Source: Perca fluviatilis
Taxonomy: Eukaryota; Chordata; Actinopteri; Perciformes; Percidae
Assembly (NCBI RefSeq): GCF_010015445.1
Contig: NC_053116.1
Coordinates: forward strand, 5,407,568-5,471,567
Length of the DNA stretch: 64,000 nt
Direction: 5' to 3'
The first letter of the stretch is position 1. Each line of letters opens with the position of its first letter. A program made the position numbers and the translations under genes. Below, one piece after another: positions 44,601-55,902 of the stretch. Below the pieces are notes generated by a model, which saw only the letters and a list, made by a program, of their open reading frames with translations, did no database searches and had not been told where the DNA came from.

Positions 44601-46019
44601 TTTCTGACCAAGTAGTTACAGGAACGTAGTTATAGGAACAGTCCACTTCTAAACAGTACTAACTACTGAAGAAGTAAATTTGAAGTGTCCGCGTCTCAAG
44701 GCCAGATTAATGGCGCAGACTCCATCGCTCAATGCTCTTCTTGTTTTGTTCAAAGTACAACCAAGTTTAAAAAAGTCGGAAAAAAGTCTACACAGAAGTC
44801 AAGGAAATCAGATTAGAAAAAGAGCTTTATTGTGCACGAAAGTAAATCAACACACAAGAAAGCCAGAGCAAGGTCCGGACAAAGTTTGCTAAAAATTCCT
44901 TTGTCTAACTTCACCTTATATTGTCAAAAAGAGAGATCCTCCTCCTGAAGGACGCTCCAATGATCACCCTCAGAATACGCGTATAAATCTTCAATTGGCT
45001 ACTTTCGAGGCTCAAGACCACCTCTTTTGGGGATTTTCCACTAGATGAAGTCATTTAGCTGATCTTGCATTTTGAATCTCTACGCTTAAGGCGTTTGGCC
45101 TGGACTATACAGCGGCAGGCCATCCGCAACTGCTGCGGCTGCAACAGTGGTAGGCCGTCTATGGCTGCTTGCGGCTGTACAGCAGCAGGCCATCTATGGC
45201 TGTTTGCAGCTGCACAGTGGCAACTGAAGGTGATCCAAGGAGGGAGATCTTTCCTTATTTCAAGGCAAAATACATATCATCTCTTATCGAGTATCATATT
45301 TGTTGTATATTATATATTTCCATAACTCAATTAAAACAGATTTTATCACATTTTGCCACAACACTACTCTCACCCAAAACCGTTTTTTCCATTTGCATTC
45401 GCACTGGCCAAGTGGCCATAGGAATTGGTAGGAGGGGTAAGGGATTGACGCAAGCACGGCAACGGTCTTTATAGCGTCATCACTTGACTTTAGCGCCACA
45501 TACTCCAGCATGGAGGAGGCCATGGGAATGTTCCTGTTGTGCCTTGCCGGGATCCTTATAACGGAGTTTGAACGGCGGCGTTTAAAGACTGGGCTGGAGT
45601 ACTTAACACAAAAGCACAGTAGACGAAGGCTCCAGCAAAATATGATCCTAATTCATATGATGGAAGAAGATAGAAGAGCAGAGCGCAACAGGCAAACGAA
45701 ACGATGGGTAAGTTTAACTAGCATTAACAATTAGCTGATTGAATGCATGATGTTTGTCTTATGAGTTAGCATACGTAGGTGAATTGCAACAGACAGTGAA
45801 GAATATGTACTGTTTGTGTTTCAGACATTGCTAGGGTACTAAGGGTTCCTATGCGGAAAAGGGAAAAGACCCTGCCCTGAAGTAGGAGCTGAAAGAGTTA
45901 CAGGATCTGCGGTCAGAGGAACTTGATAATCCCCAAATTGATCCAGTCGGAACACGAGAAAAAAAGGGTTTTAGAAACGTTATGTTCTAGGAACTGCAAA
46001 AATCACTCCGGTCGGAAAG
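44601..46019 (+). mobile_element. Possible PIF/Harbinger-like element
   Basis: Weakly inverted ends: GCCTCTTTCTGACCAAGTAG (about 44601) and the inverse of CACTCCGGTCGGAAAGGG (to about 46019). The left flank has TAA and the right flank TAT, which could be a degraded 3-bp duplication. It contains the ORF at 45510-45734. The assignment is tentative. Confidence 0.4.
45510..45734 (+). CDS. Arg-rich ORF with splice donor, possibly transposon first exon
   Basis: Starts ATGGAGGAGGCC. Sequence: MGMFLLCLAGILITEF hydrophobic start, then a strongly basic helix (ERRRLKTGLEYLTQKHSRRR..., RRAERNRQTKRW). At the end of KRW, a strong donor GTAAGT occurs (about 45709-45714), so the true protein probably continues in another exon; candidate acceptors lie near 45820-45826 (TTTCAG). 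First exons of PIF/Harbinger transposases are similarly short and basic, but no catalytic exon was found. Function is not established. Confidence 0.4.
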   Translation: MEEAMGMFLLCLAGILITEFERRRLKTGLEYLTQKHSRRRLQQNMILIHMMEEDRRAERNRQTKRWVSLTSINN

Positions 46020-46590
46020 GGAATATAAAGCACAGGCAAGAATATTAAAGCAATGCAGTGTTTTCTTCGAGGACTTGTTAAGTGTCTCTACAGAACAATA
46101 GTTTTGAATAAATACTTTGGTTATAAGAAAAAAGAAAAATATATATCTCTACATCAATTGCCAGTGTGGATTAGAACATAGCAAGACATAATGCAATTAC
46201 ACACAGACATTGAGGAGTGCCACGCACAAAAAAACAGCAGACAGAGCGAAATGTGCAGCTCTGAGATAGAGACAGGCCGATAAAGAAACACAAGACAGCA
46301 CTCGTGCATAACTCTACTAAGGACACACACTGCTTATTTATTGTAATTTTGCTCATTTGCATGAAAGTACATATACAGTAGAGATTTGTGTGCAATAATC
46401 CATAGTTATACTTCTCTGGTTTCTGTCTTTAAGAAAGAGAAGCTTATGATCACAACAAATATTGAACTTTCCTCGGCCGTGGAAATAACATAATGGAATT
46501 CTTAATTTAGGTGGTGTTCCCCTTTTATATTTAGATAGCTAATCATCGGTTTCTGCCAGTTATCTCATTTCATGCTTCTGTGGTAAAATG
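46020..46590. other. Spacer
   Basis: AT-rich; nothing recognised. Confidence 0.45.
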
Positions 46591-46593
46591 GAC

Positions 46594-46838
46594 TGTTTTT
46601 ATATAGCGCTTTTCTAGTCTTAACGACTACTCAAAGTGCTTTAACATAGTACAGGAACCATTCACACACGTTCACACGCTGTGGCTGAGGCTGCCGTACA
46701 AGGTGTCACCTGCTCATCAGATAAACACTCGCACACATTTACACTCCGATGCCCAAGGACACTTGGGCATAGGACTGCAGGGCCAGGGATCGAACCACCA
46801 ACCTTCCGATTGGCAGGCACTAGCCACAGCCGCCCCGA
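46594..46838. repeat. Non-LTR-type tail / SINE-like repeat
   Basis: 'tttttatatagcgcttttctagtc..actcaaagtgcttta' followed by 'ccattcacacacgttcacacg' and 'gggatcgaaccaccaaccttc'. This module, common in fish, ends in sequence resembling an inverted tRNA B box. Frames within it are artefacts. Confidence 0.6.
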
Positions 46839-47452
46839 TAATAGGCAAAGCTATTTTGGTTTTATGTTCTTTTACCAAATTTGAACCAAATATATTAAAA
46901 TCTGTTAAATATTTTTGGGGTTATGCTGCTAACCAACGAAAAGAGATTTCCATAAAGAGAAAGATACTGTCGACTTCACCAAGAGGCCAAATGATCAAAC
47001 CTCACACATTATACACTTACATGTGAGTGCTGATGCCTTCATTTATCAGGTACAGTCATCCCTAAAACATTTCCTTCCTGAATGACTAAGACTGTGTTGT
47101 GAAAGTAATTTGCAAATTAGTTCTGCCTCGTTTGCACTTGAGCTTGAATGTAGTTGATGTTTTTGACATCTTCATCGCAAAAGTTATGCAAAATTAGAAT
47201 GTGATTCAAAGAAGTCCTCCAACACACCACTGCGCAATCAGGTAGGCTCATCACTAATTGCGGCAAAATTACATCTTTCAGCTTTAGCACATATCCACAA
47301 AACCTTCTGCCTAAAGCAGCTTTCTAATTCTGTTCTGAAATAACTTCCTCAATAATGTGAGTTTCTCATTTCTGAGATGACTGCAGTGATGATAATGGGG
47401 ATTTTGGATGTCAAAGCTCTTTGCGAAAAGCAGTTGTTATGACATAAAATAT
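46839..47452. other. AT-rich spacer
   Basis: No recognised features. Confidence 0.45.
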
Positions 47453-47454
47453 CT

Positions 47455-48235
47455 TAAGCATGGTGCAGTAATTTGGTAAGTAATACAGATGATGTGCCAT
47501 GTCTTAGTAAAATGGTTTCATCATGGTTAAATGGTTTCAAGTGGCTGTATCCAGATTTTGTAGCCTTCCTAATGTTACTGGCAAGACGATCGATTTTACT
47601 TCGCTGGATGTCTCCTCCTCCCTCATTTGAGTCCTGGATCAGAGATGCTGTGCATTTTAGTAGGCTAGAAAAAATTAAGCACACGCTACACGCTACGGAT
47701 CCTCAGCTAAATTCTTTAAGATCTGGCAGCCTTTTTTCAACCACATAGAAACATTACAGTTCCACAATGTACCTCAGTGAAGCTGACTGCCCTTGTTCTA
47801 ACTTTCTAACATTGAACTCTGCACCATAGGCTAACTCCACTGTCATTCTTTTTATTTTTTCTTATTTATTTATTTTTGCACCTGACTTCCTTGTTGACTG
47901 GACTGTGGCACTAATGTAGTCATCCCTCTTATATAAGAAACGATAAAGACCATTTTATGTTCGTTATATGCATGTGTGCATGTGTGCAGTGAATATATGT
48001 GTGTATTTAGGTCTGTGTGGATGTATGTATGCGTATATATGTGGCCATGCACATACTTAGACTCGTCTTACTTTTATACATGCTTCATTGTCCCTTTTTT
48101 ATTTTTATTTTAATTATTGCTATTATTTTTTTATTTTTGTCCTATACACAAATCAAAATTGCACTGAAAATTGTTGTTCTTGAAAAAAATGCTAATAAAC
48201 AGAGTTTTGAAAAAAAAATAAAAAAAAAATAAGTG
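47455..48235 (+). pseudogene. 5'-truncated L1: ORF2 C-terminus and 3' UTR
   Basis: The frame 47473-47748 ends in a block typical of L1 ORF2 C-termini: ARRSILLRWMSPPPSFESWI, then FSRLEKIKHTL and a terminal Ser-Leu-rich segment. The stop is at 47746-47748. The 3' UTR runs to a poly-A tail at about 48208-48232. Everything upstream in ORF2 is missing, as in normal 5' truncation. It contrasts with the internally deleted L1 at 2600. Confidence 0.7.
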
Positions 48236-48774
48236 GCTATATCTCCAAAGAAATATTAGTAAAACAATATAATTTACATATTGCTGTCCTTTCAGAACCT
48301 CATTGTCTAGGAGCTTGCTGATTTTCATGTTTCAGTTTCAGGTTACTGCTTGTCTATGGGCTTATGATGTTTGAAATATTCTTTTTGGACATTTTTTTGG
48401 ACAAGGTTGCAAAGAGGTACAGATGTTGATCCAAACTTTTACAAGAAGCTTTACACAATTAGTGAACAGTCTGGCATATATGTAAAACCTCTATGCTAAA
48501 CCAGAAGTCATACTGGTTACCGCTTTATTAACTGCTGAATCTTAATGTGTGCCCTCTTAAACATTCACATTGCTGCACGTCATCAGGTCCAGTGTGTGAG
48601 GGCGTAAGGCTACAGACAGGAGATAAACAAGATACTGTAAGAAACTATAATGCACTCTTCTGTAAACAGTCATTTATGACCATCATTCATACATTGGTAA
48701 TTCATGCGAGATGTGTGCAAAGTCTGCTGACTTAGATTTCTTTTCTGCAACATTATATAATTATTTTTCATTTC
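48236..48774. other. Spacer
   Basis: No recognised feature. Confidence 0.4.
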
Positions 48775-49130
48775 AATTTCAATTCAATTTTATTTATAGT
48801 ATCAAATCATAACAAGAGTTATCTCGAGACACTTTACAGATAGAGTAAACTTGTATAGTTTACAAGCCCCAACAATTCTAGTAATTCCCCCAAAAGAAAG
48901 CATTTGCGACAGTGGTGAGGAAAAAACTCCTTTTTGGAAAGAAACCAAGGCAGACCCAGGCTCTTGGTAGGCGGTGTCTGATGGGGCCGGTTGGGGATGC
49001 GAGGAACAGTGACTACAAATGGTAGTCGTAGTAGTTCATGTCATAGCAGGGCACTGCAGGGCGTTTCAGGATGTAGCATGGCACTGCAGGGCACCGCAGA
49101 GCGTAGCAGGGCTGTCTATTATGCATTATA
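48775..49130 (-). mobile_element. 5'-truncated CR1/L2 LINE, 3' UTR only
   Basis: The inverse of 28400-28920: shared CAATTCAATTTTATTTATAG tail, 'tcgagacactttacagatagag', 'gcagacccaggctcttggtag' and the CAGGGC/GCAGCAGG repeats. The minus-strand copy is a short, 5'-truncated relative of the 24.7-28.9 kb element. Confidence 0.88.
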
Positions 49131-49267
49131 CACACATTTATAATGTGTTATAATCTGCTTTATAATCATTAATGACTATTCATAATGTTTATAATCAATG
49201 CAATGCAATAATCATAACACAAAGCATTTTATAATGACTTATAAGGTCAAGCATCATAATACTTCAC

Positions 49268-52088
49268 TAGAACTGCAAGCAGTTATGACAGGGCCCAAGC
49301 CTCCGATGCCAGTCGCCCCTGACGCCCCGGGGAACTGCGCCACTCGCCCCCGATGACCCGGGGAGCGCGCCAAAGCGGGACCCAAAGCGTGGGGAGGCCA
49401 ACGTTGGTGAATATCGAGAGGTGTGATATACAAGGTCTGCGGTAGCCTGGACCTACCAGAGTCTCGTACATTTCATTTGTACAGAGAGTCTGGCCTCTCT
49501 CCATTGACAAGTGTTAACGTCCTTGAAGGCGGTTACTCTGTTGAAGTTTAAAACTATTGGATCTGCCCAGAGCTACTCTGGATCTACCATAACCAATCGC
49601 TAACATTTGGTCGTGACGTACTGTATGTCATGCGCATGTGCAACAAGAGGGGAGACTGTCAAGGCTATCATGCAAGGCTATTAGCAACAGCCCCTGGCGT
49701 TACCCTTAGCCAACTTCTTCACCACTAACAGACTGAGCTGGAAAATCTAACTTTTCCCGAAGCCCGTGTGGAGGAGGGCCACAACATCATGGCCACCAAC
49801 AAAACTCAGCAAAGACTGTTCTTCCTCAGGCTTTAACTTCTAAATATTCAGCAGCGTTGCCACAACGGACCTAATGGCTTCGCTCGCATCTTTCTCCGCC
49901 GCAACTCTAGCGCACAGCCTCAATGTCATCATTCTCAGCCACTCTCTCTGTTCGCTGATTGGACCGCCAAAACTTTGGTCGAGAAAACCCAAGACTATAC
50001 CGCAGACAGAGTACAGAAGTGAAATGAAAATTGAGCGGAAGTACGTAGGAGGGCGGAGCCAGGCTAGGTCTGCGGTACTCCATATCCCATTAACATTGAT
50101 TAAGTAGAAGGGTCAAGACTGGTCTACGTTAGATACAGCGCCCCCTAATGGCTGATCTTTGCCAAATTTGGTACAGAGCTTCAGAGCGGCATGCCGAACG
50201 AGCATCACATCTACAGTTCTATATATTTGGAGTCATCCAGTGCAAAAATAAACATATTGAACATTATAACTCATAAAGGACAAACTATTAACATTTCTTA
50301 CACACAGTGTATCAATCTTGGATGTAACAGTATGGATTAATTGCACAAAGACCTGAAAAACTCTGGACTTCTAGGCTGGATGCAAAACCTTCTGTAAGGG
50401 GTAGGAAGACAACAAAAACATCAGCAGAAAGGGGTAACTGTTAGCTTTTAGCTCCAAAAGACCCTAAGATTCTACTATAAGTTATAAAGTTATGAATCAG
50501 AAGTGCCGTTTGGCGTTGTATACAACATGCTCGACCTCAGAAGGAATTAAAAGGCCCAAACTGGTCTATGTTGACTATAGTAAATGGCCGGTCTTTAGCA
50601 AATTTGGTACAGTGCCTCAGAGCGGCATGCTGAACTAGCATCAGTTTCGTGTTGATAGCTTTTACTGTGGCAGAGATATTGCAAATGCAAATTTCCCATT
50701 AAAATGCATTGAGTTATTGGCCAAAACTAATAAACATTGATTATAGCGCCCCTTTATGGCCGATCTTTGCCAAATTTGGTAAAGTGCATCGTAGTGAGAT
50801 GGTGAACAAGGCTCTCAAGTTCTTTGCTGATAACATTTAATTTGGCAGAGATATGATATGATATGTGTGTGGTAGCTAGCTAGGAAAATTTGTTTAGTTG
50901 TCAAAAAAACAACTTGGCATACTTTAACGTAGCAAAATTCTTTGAATAACATTTGGTTGGGTCCATCTGGAGATGCTATGTACCAGGTTTCATGCTGATC
51001 TGTCGCACGACCTAGGACGAGTTCGAAAAAGTTTTGTGCATTGCGCGATATTGCAAAAAGGATTTTAAGCAGAAATGGGTGTGGTCTATATCATGTGATT
51101 CAACTTGATTCAAGGAACACGTGGATGTAAAGTTTTCTAATGTGCAATGTATAATGTGAGAGTTAAAGGCAAAAATTATAGCACCACCTAGTGGTCCACA
51201 TGTGTAATTTTTGGTAGGTGTGGTCCAGGGCCCATTGTCCATCTACCCTGTAAATTTAAAGTTGTTCATATTAGTGTAAGTGGTGAATCTAGACTTGAGT
51301 CCCATAGGCAACGCCCACTTTGACCCCTCAGTATCCCACTTAAGGGTTGGCCTCAGGAGTGGCCCTAGATGGTACCCATCAAATTTTGTAAAAATTGGAT
51401 GAGCCGTTCATGAGTTATAAACTTTTCCTACTTGTAGCGCCCCCTAGTGACCAATTTTCATAAAACGCGTTGGGGACCTCCAGAGGGTCATGGCAAAGAA
51501 GAATCTAAAGTTTGGCATTGATAGCATTTATTTTGGCCAAGATATGGGAAACTTGGTGTTTTCATAGTTAGCTACACAAATTAGTTTGTGCATTATATGC
51601 ACAATTTTTATCGTATAAAAATTATTTTTACAACTTTTTGTCACGTCAATCTGGAGATTCTACCTGCCAATCGTGCCAATCGGTCCCACAGACTAGGAGG
51701 AGATAAAAAAAGTAGGTTTTGATAAATCACGATTTTTCACGGATAAAAGCCTAGGCGGAAATGGGCGTGGCCTATATCACGTGATTCAGTTCGATCCTGG
51801 TGTGGGAGTTATAGGGCCAAATGCGTTTTTTCTGCTATAGCACCACCTAGTGGTAGAAGTGGGTCAATTTTTGCGCCTGAGGCCCTTGCGGAGTTTCGGA
51901 CCAGTCCTGAAAATGGCAACCCCCCACCATGTACGGTTTGGCTGTAGTCGGAGTTTTAGGCGGAGAATAATAATAATATGATGATGATTAATCCTTAGAA
52001 AAACAATAGGGTTCCACAGCCCTGCTCTGCGAACGGCGTAGCTCTGCTACCACCGGTTCTTCCAGACTCGGGCTTGGACCCCTAATAA
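49268..52088. mobile_element. 2.8-kb modular insertion, unclassified
   Basis: Near its ends are inverted blocks: AGCAGTTATGACAGGGCCCAAGCC (about 49279) and the inverse of GGGCTTGGACCCCTAATAATTGCT (about 52068-52091). The uninterrupted relative (inverse of 53265-53300) defines the insertion point. Internally, AGCRCCMCCTAGTGG-type motifs recur at about 50137, 50743, 51180, 51435 and 51839, each followed by similar sequence ('ccaaatttggtacag'). No coding frame. A further element (49443-50066) is nested in it. Confidence 0.7.
49443..50066. mobile_element. Short inverted-repeat element with 9-bp duplication
   Basis: Ends TAGCCTGG and CCAGGCTA; flanks GGTCTGCGG at 49434-49442 and 50067-50075, identical. 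A 9-bp duplication fits MULE or Merlin; hAT would be 8. No transposase. Confidence 0.8.
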
Positions 52089-52702
52089 TTGCTGGTCACT
52101 CCCTGTCTTTTTCAAGCCCATACTTATACTTAAAACATACATTTAATGCGCTATAATTTCTGCATATTTCACTCTTTAGTTCTAGTTAAAGGCATTCATA
52201 AATCTTCATAATACTTTAAAAAAACATTTATAACAGGTTATAACGCATTTTATAATGAATTATAAGGTCAAGTATTACAATACTCCACAACTTACTGACA
52301 TTACATTTATCATAATTTTGATTCATTACACTCATTTTATAATGTGATTATAAGTTACAAGTGGTCATCGGTTGCAGTGAAGTAAAGTAATGAAAATTCC
52401 TGAGGTATAGGTAGATATTATACATTAAAAGCAGGTTATAAGCCATAAGCAGTCATTGTTTGCTTTAAAAAGATTTAAATATATGCAAGAACAACACAGA
52501 AAACTATAAAATTCAGTATCTTTAACGGTCAATAACAGAAATTTTTTGGTGATCAAAAACTGAATAATGGACAGTGGAAAAGACTTTTTGTTGATGATAA
52601 ACTGAATGATGGACATTTCATTAATGTACTGTAAAGACTCACTTGACTCAAATCATAGATAATACCTGAAAAAAATTCTACTTTACCTGTAGCTGTAACA
52701 TA

Positions 52703-52890
52703 CAAACCCCAATTCCAATGAAGTTGGGACGTTGTGTAAAAACAGAATACAATGATTTACAAATCCTTTTCAACCTATATTCAATTGAATACACTACCAA
52801 GACAAGATATTTAATGTTCAAACTGATAAACCTTATTGTTTTTTGCAAATATGCACCCATTTTGAATGCCTGCAACACGTTCATACCTTG
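52703..52890. mobile_element. Terminal fragment of a widespread teleost DNA transposon
   Basis: 'ccccaattccaatgaagttggg', 'caaatccttttcaacctatattcaattgaatacact' and 'tgcctgcaacacgttc' match a sequence I remember as very abundant in fish genomes. The remainder of the element is absent. Confidence 0.55.
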
Positions 52891-53480
52891 CATTACACTA
52901 GTTCAATAACTTTGATATCAATATCCAAATCATTACTAGCATAGATCGTTACTCATAAAACTGATAACAGCCATTATGACAATAGCATTACGCTTTTCCT
53001 CAATCCAAAAGGATTGTATGTATGCATGTTACATAAGGCCCAGCTAATATTTGCAATGCCAACTCACTAGTAAGAGTACAAATAACATTTTTAAAACTAA
53101 AACTGTCACATTACCCGCAGCAGAATATTGCAGTTTAACATTTATCTCTTTGAAAATGATGATACAATAATATTGAACAATGTTTTCTCTGTAGTATTTT
53201 TAATAATAGGTTACAACTATGAGAATTATGATACACAATGTTCCTTTTCAAAAAATAATGTCAGTGAGTGACCAGCAATTAGAAAGTATTATGACACTTG
53301 ACCTTATAAGTCATTGTAAAATGCTTTGTAATGGACATTGCTTTTAAGCATTATAAAGAGTTATGAATGCCATAGAAGACATGGACAAATAAATAGACAG
53401 CGGTGACCACAAATTATGGAGTTTTATGATACTTGACCATATAAGTCATTACAGACGCTTTCAACTAACAGCATAAACAA

Positions 53481-53837
53481 ACGGTACTGCGCATGTGCGT
53501 TACTATGGCCTAAACTTGACTTCCAACAGACTTCCGTGAACAACAAGTGAATTGCATTAGCTTGTGACTGTAGTTAAAACTATGTCTAGACAGTTTTATT
53601 TGGGGTTGCCAGTCGAAGAAAAGAAGTGTTACGTGGCCAAACTCAAATGCGATAAAGTTAGGCCCGTTCGACAAAATGATGAGAATTTTTTTTTTCTCTA
53701 CAGACCTGTCTGATTTACCGGAGGTTGGTCAGATACACATATTTGTGTTCTAGTTGAGAGCAAATGTGTATATACAAGCGAGGCGTTCAAGGCATATCGC
53801 AGCTTGGATGCCTATAACTATTTTCATTCCGGAAAAG
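53481..53837. other. Spacer
   Basis: The sequence at 53583-53700 hints at a coding start (ATGTCTAGACAGTTTTATTTG...) but breaks after about 40 codons in a poly-T run. Not called as a gene. Confidence 0.35.
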
Positions 53838-53841
53838 TTAA

Positions 53842-54766
53842 AGTGATGGTTCGGAGTAATTTCACCCTAGGGTCCTTTGCACCATGACCTCGAGCCAAAC
53901 ACCCCCCCCAGAAGCTTTTTTCACCTGGGTCGAACATTGGGAGAGTTAGCGTAGAGTAGCGTTAGCCGCTGAATAGCTTAGCGCAGAGGCTAATGGATCC
54001 GAAGTGTCTCTTAACATTACCCCACTAATAATGCCCGAAATGATACCAAAGGTCTACACTAGTATATATAGGTTATGCACTCATAAACGATGGATTGTAA
54101 AGTTTGTAAAGTACACCAGAAGTTTATGTAAATAACACTTGCCTGCTGGCTTCTGCTCTCTGCTGTTGTTGTTGCTGCTGTAAGACGGATTAGCTTAGAG
54201 ACATCTACAAATTACAACACGAAAAGAGATGCAACAAAAATATTTTTAATTTAACTTATTTTTTAAAGTAAGTGCTGTAGTATAACTAGCAGGAGACAAG
54301 TAATAATTGAGGTAAGTTTGGAGACATTACCTTATTTAATCATTAAATTAATAAATATTTTTGTTGCATCTCTTTTGGTTGTTGTAATTTGTAGATGTCC
54401 CTAAGCACTCTTACTGCCCGGTAGTAACAGCAGCAAGCAGCAGCAGCAGAGAGCAGAAGCCAGCAGGCAAGTGTTATTTACATAAACTTCTGGTGTACTT
54501 ACAAATTTTACAATCCATCGTTTTATGAGTGCATAACCTATTTGTACTACTGTAGACGTTTGGTATCATTTCGGGCATTATTAGTGGGGTAATGTTAAGA
54601 GACACTTCGGATCCATTAGCCTCTGCGCTAAGCTATTCAGCTGATAACACTACGCTACGCTAACGCTCCCAATGTTCGACCCAGGTGAAAAAAGCTTCTG
54701 GGGGGGTGTTTGGCTCGAGATCATGGTGCAAAGGACCCTAGGGTGAAATTACTCCGAACCATCACT
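53842..54766. mobile_element. TTAA-flanked fold-back element, family D copy 2 (Kolobok-like)
   Basis: TTAA at 53838-53841 and 54767-54770. Ends AGTGATGGTTCGGAGTAATT and its inverse are identical over the first 20 bases and the arms pair for about 400 bp. It is very similar to copy 1 (23145-24014). No coding frame. Confidence 0.92.
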
Positions 54767-54862
54767 TTAAAAGCATCCTAACCTACAAAAAAATCGTAAT
54801 ACCTGTGTCGTTTAGGGGGAAATCGAGGCAGGTCAAATTCCGGCATATTCCAAAGCGGGCAC

Positions 54863-54892
54863 TGCACCTGCATGGCCTGCCATGCAGGTGCA
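54863..54892. repeat. Perfect inverted repeat, 14-bp arms
   Basis: TGCACCTGCATGGC, CT, GCCATGCAGGTGCA. Confidence 0.96.
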
Positions 54893-54965
54893 ATGAAAGA
54901 TTCGAACCCATGCGCCGCTGCAGGACTCAGCCAACATTGGGTGAACGCTCTTACCCCAACACCTC
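54890..54965 (-). repeat. tRNA-like fragment, minus strand
   Basis: On the minus strand GGGTAAGAGCGTTCACCC resembles an A box and GGTTCGAATCT fits the B box consensus. Arms do not form a complete cloverleaf, so it is not a tRNA gene; a tRNA-derived SINE head is likely. Confidence 0.45.
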
Positions 54966-55902
54966 TGTGTGTTTGAGTCTGAACCATACCTGCTGCATAT
55001 TCAACAGAGAGGAAGAAACAGAGTAGCCCATAATAGGCTACCGACAGCAAAGAAACTTATTCTATAGGCTAGATTACCCAAGCGAAATTTTTTTTTACTT
55101 AATGGTATTTCAAGTATATTTATATTTCCGATAGTATGTTGAAAATGTACTTACACAAATTGTACTTTTTGTAAATATATAAAAAGTATACTAGCATCAC
55201 GCTTTCACACTAAAACTTTTAACACACTTTAAAACAATTATACTATATTACACTTTATAGAAATATATTATACTAAAATATACTTTAAGTGAAAGTTATT
55301 TCTACTTTCTAAAGTGTACTTATTTGAAATTTGTTTTTACACATTTTTTATATATTTTAAATTGTGTGCTCAAAATTGTCATTGTAACATACACTGAAAG
55401 CATATTTTAAAAGTACACATTTTAATATCAATACTGTAATATTATTACTTATTATTGTTCAATAGTATTACTATGAAAATGCACTTAAACCCATTTATGA
55501 AATTTTGTGCTGTGTGTAAAGTAGACAGATAGCAATTATTGCAGCTGTTCTGTAATGTTTAATCATTTTGGCAAAAAAATATGATACAATACATCTTACA
55601 CACAAAATTACATTAAACAAAACATTAAATGCACACTTCAAAAGTACAGGTGCACAAAAAATGTGTGTTCTGCTGAAAAGCAAGTGGTTTAAAGTTGGTG
55701 CAGTGCTACATTATGATTTAACAGATAGCGTCACTAATATTGCAACAGACAAGTTAATACTGGCTAAATTATAAGCAAAAAAATTAAGTTCACTCACACT
55801 GTGTTAACATTGTCTGTGTTCAAAAAAGAACATTTCATTTGTATTGTTTAATGGAGAAAAAGCAGGACTACTGCAAACAAGACCAGTTGGAGAGTGTACA
55901 GA

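Larger units (their letters stand above)
49131..53480. repeat. 'Ttataatg' repeat block hosting nested insertions
   Basis: Related units lie at 49131-49262 (+), 52190-52400 (+), 53225-53370 (-) and 53405-53470 (-), sharing 'ttataa(t)gacttataaggtcaag..cataatact'. The arrangement is part direct, part inverted. The insertion at 49268-52088 splits one unit. Confidence 0.65.

Noticed and set aside
53583..53705. Short coding start (MSRQFYLG...)
   Set aside because: The frame is lost in a poly-T run after about 40 codons; no homology recognised.
54890..54965. Functional tRNA on the minus strand
   Set aside because: Boxes match but stems do not pair into a full cloverleaf.
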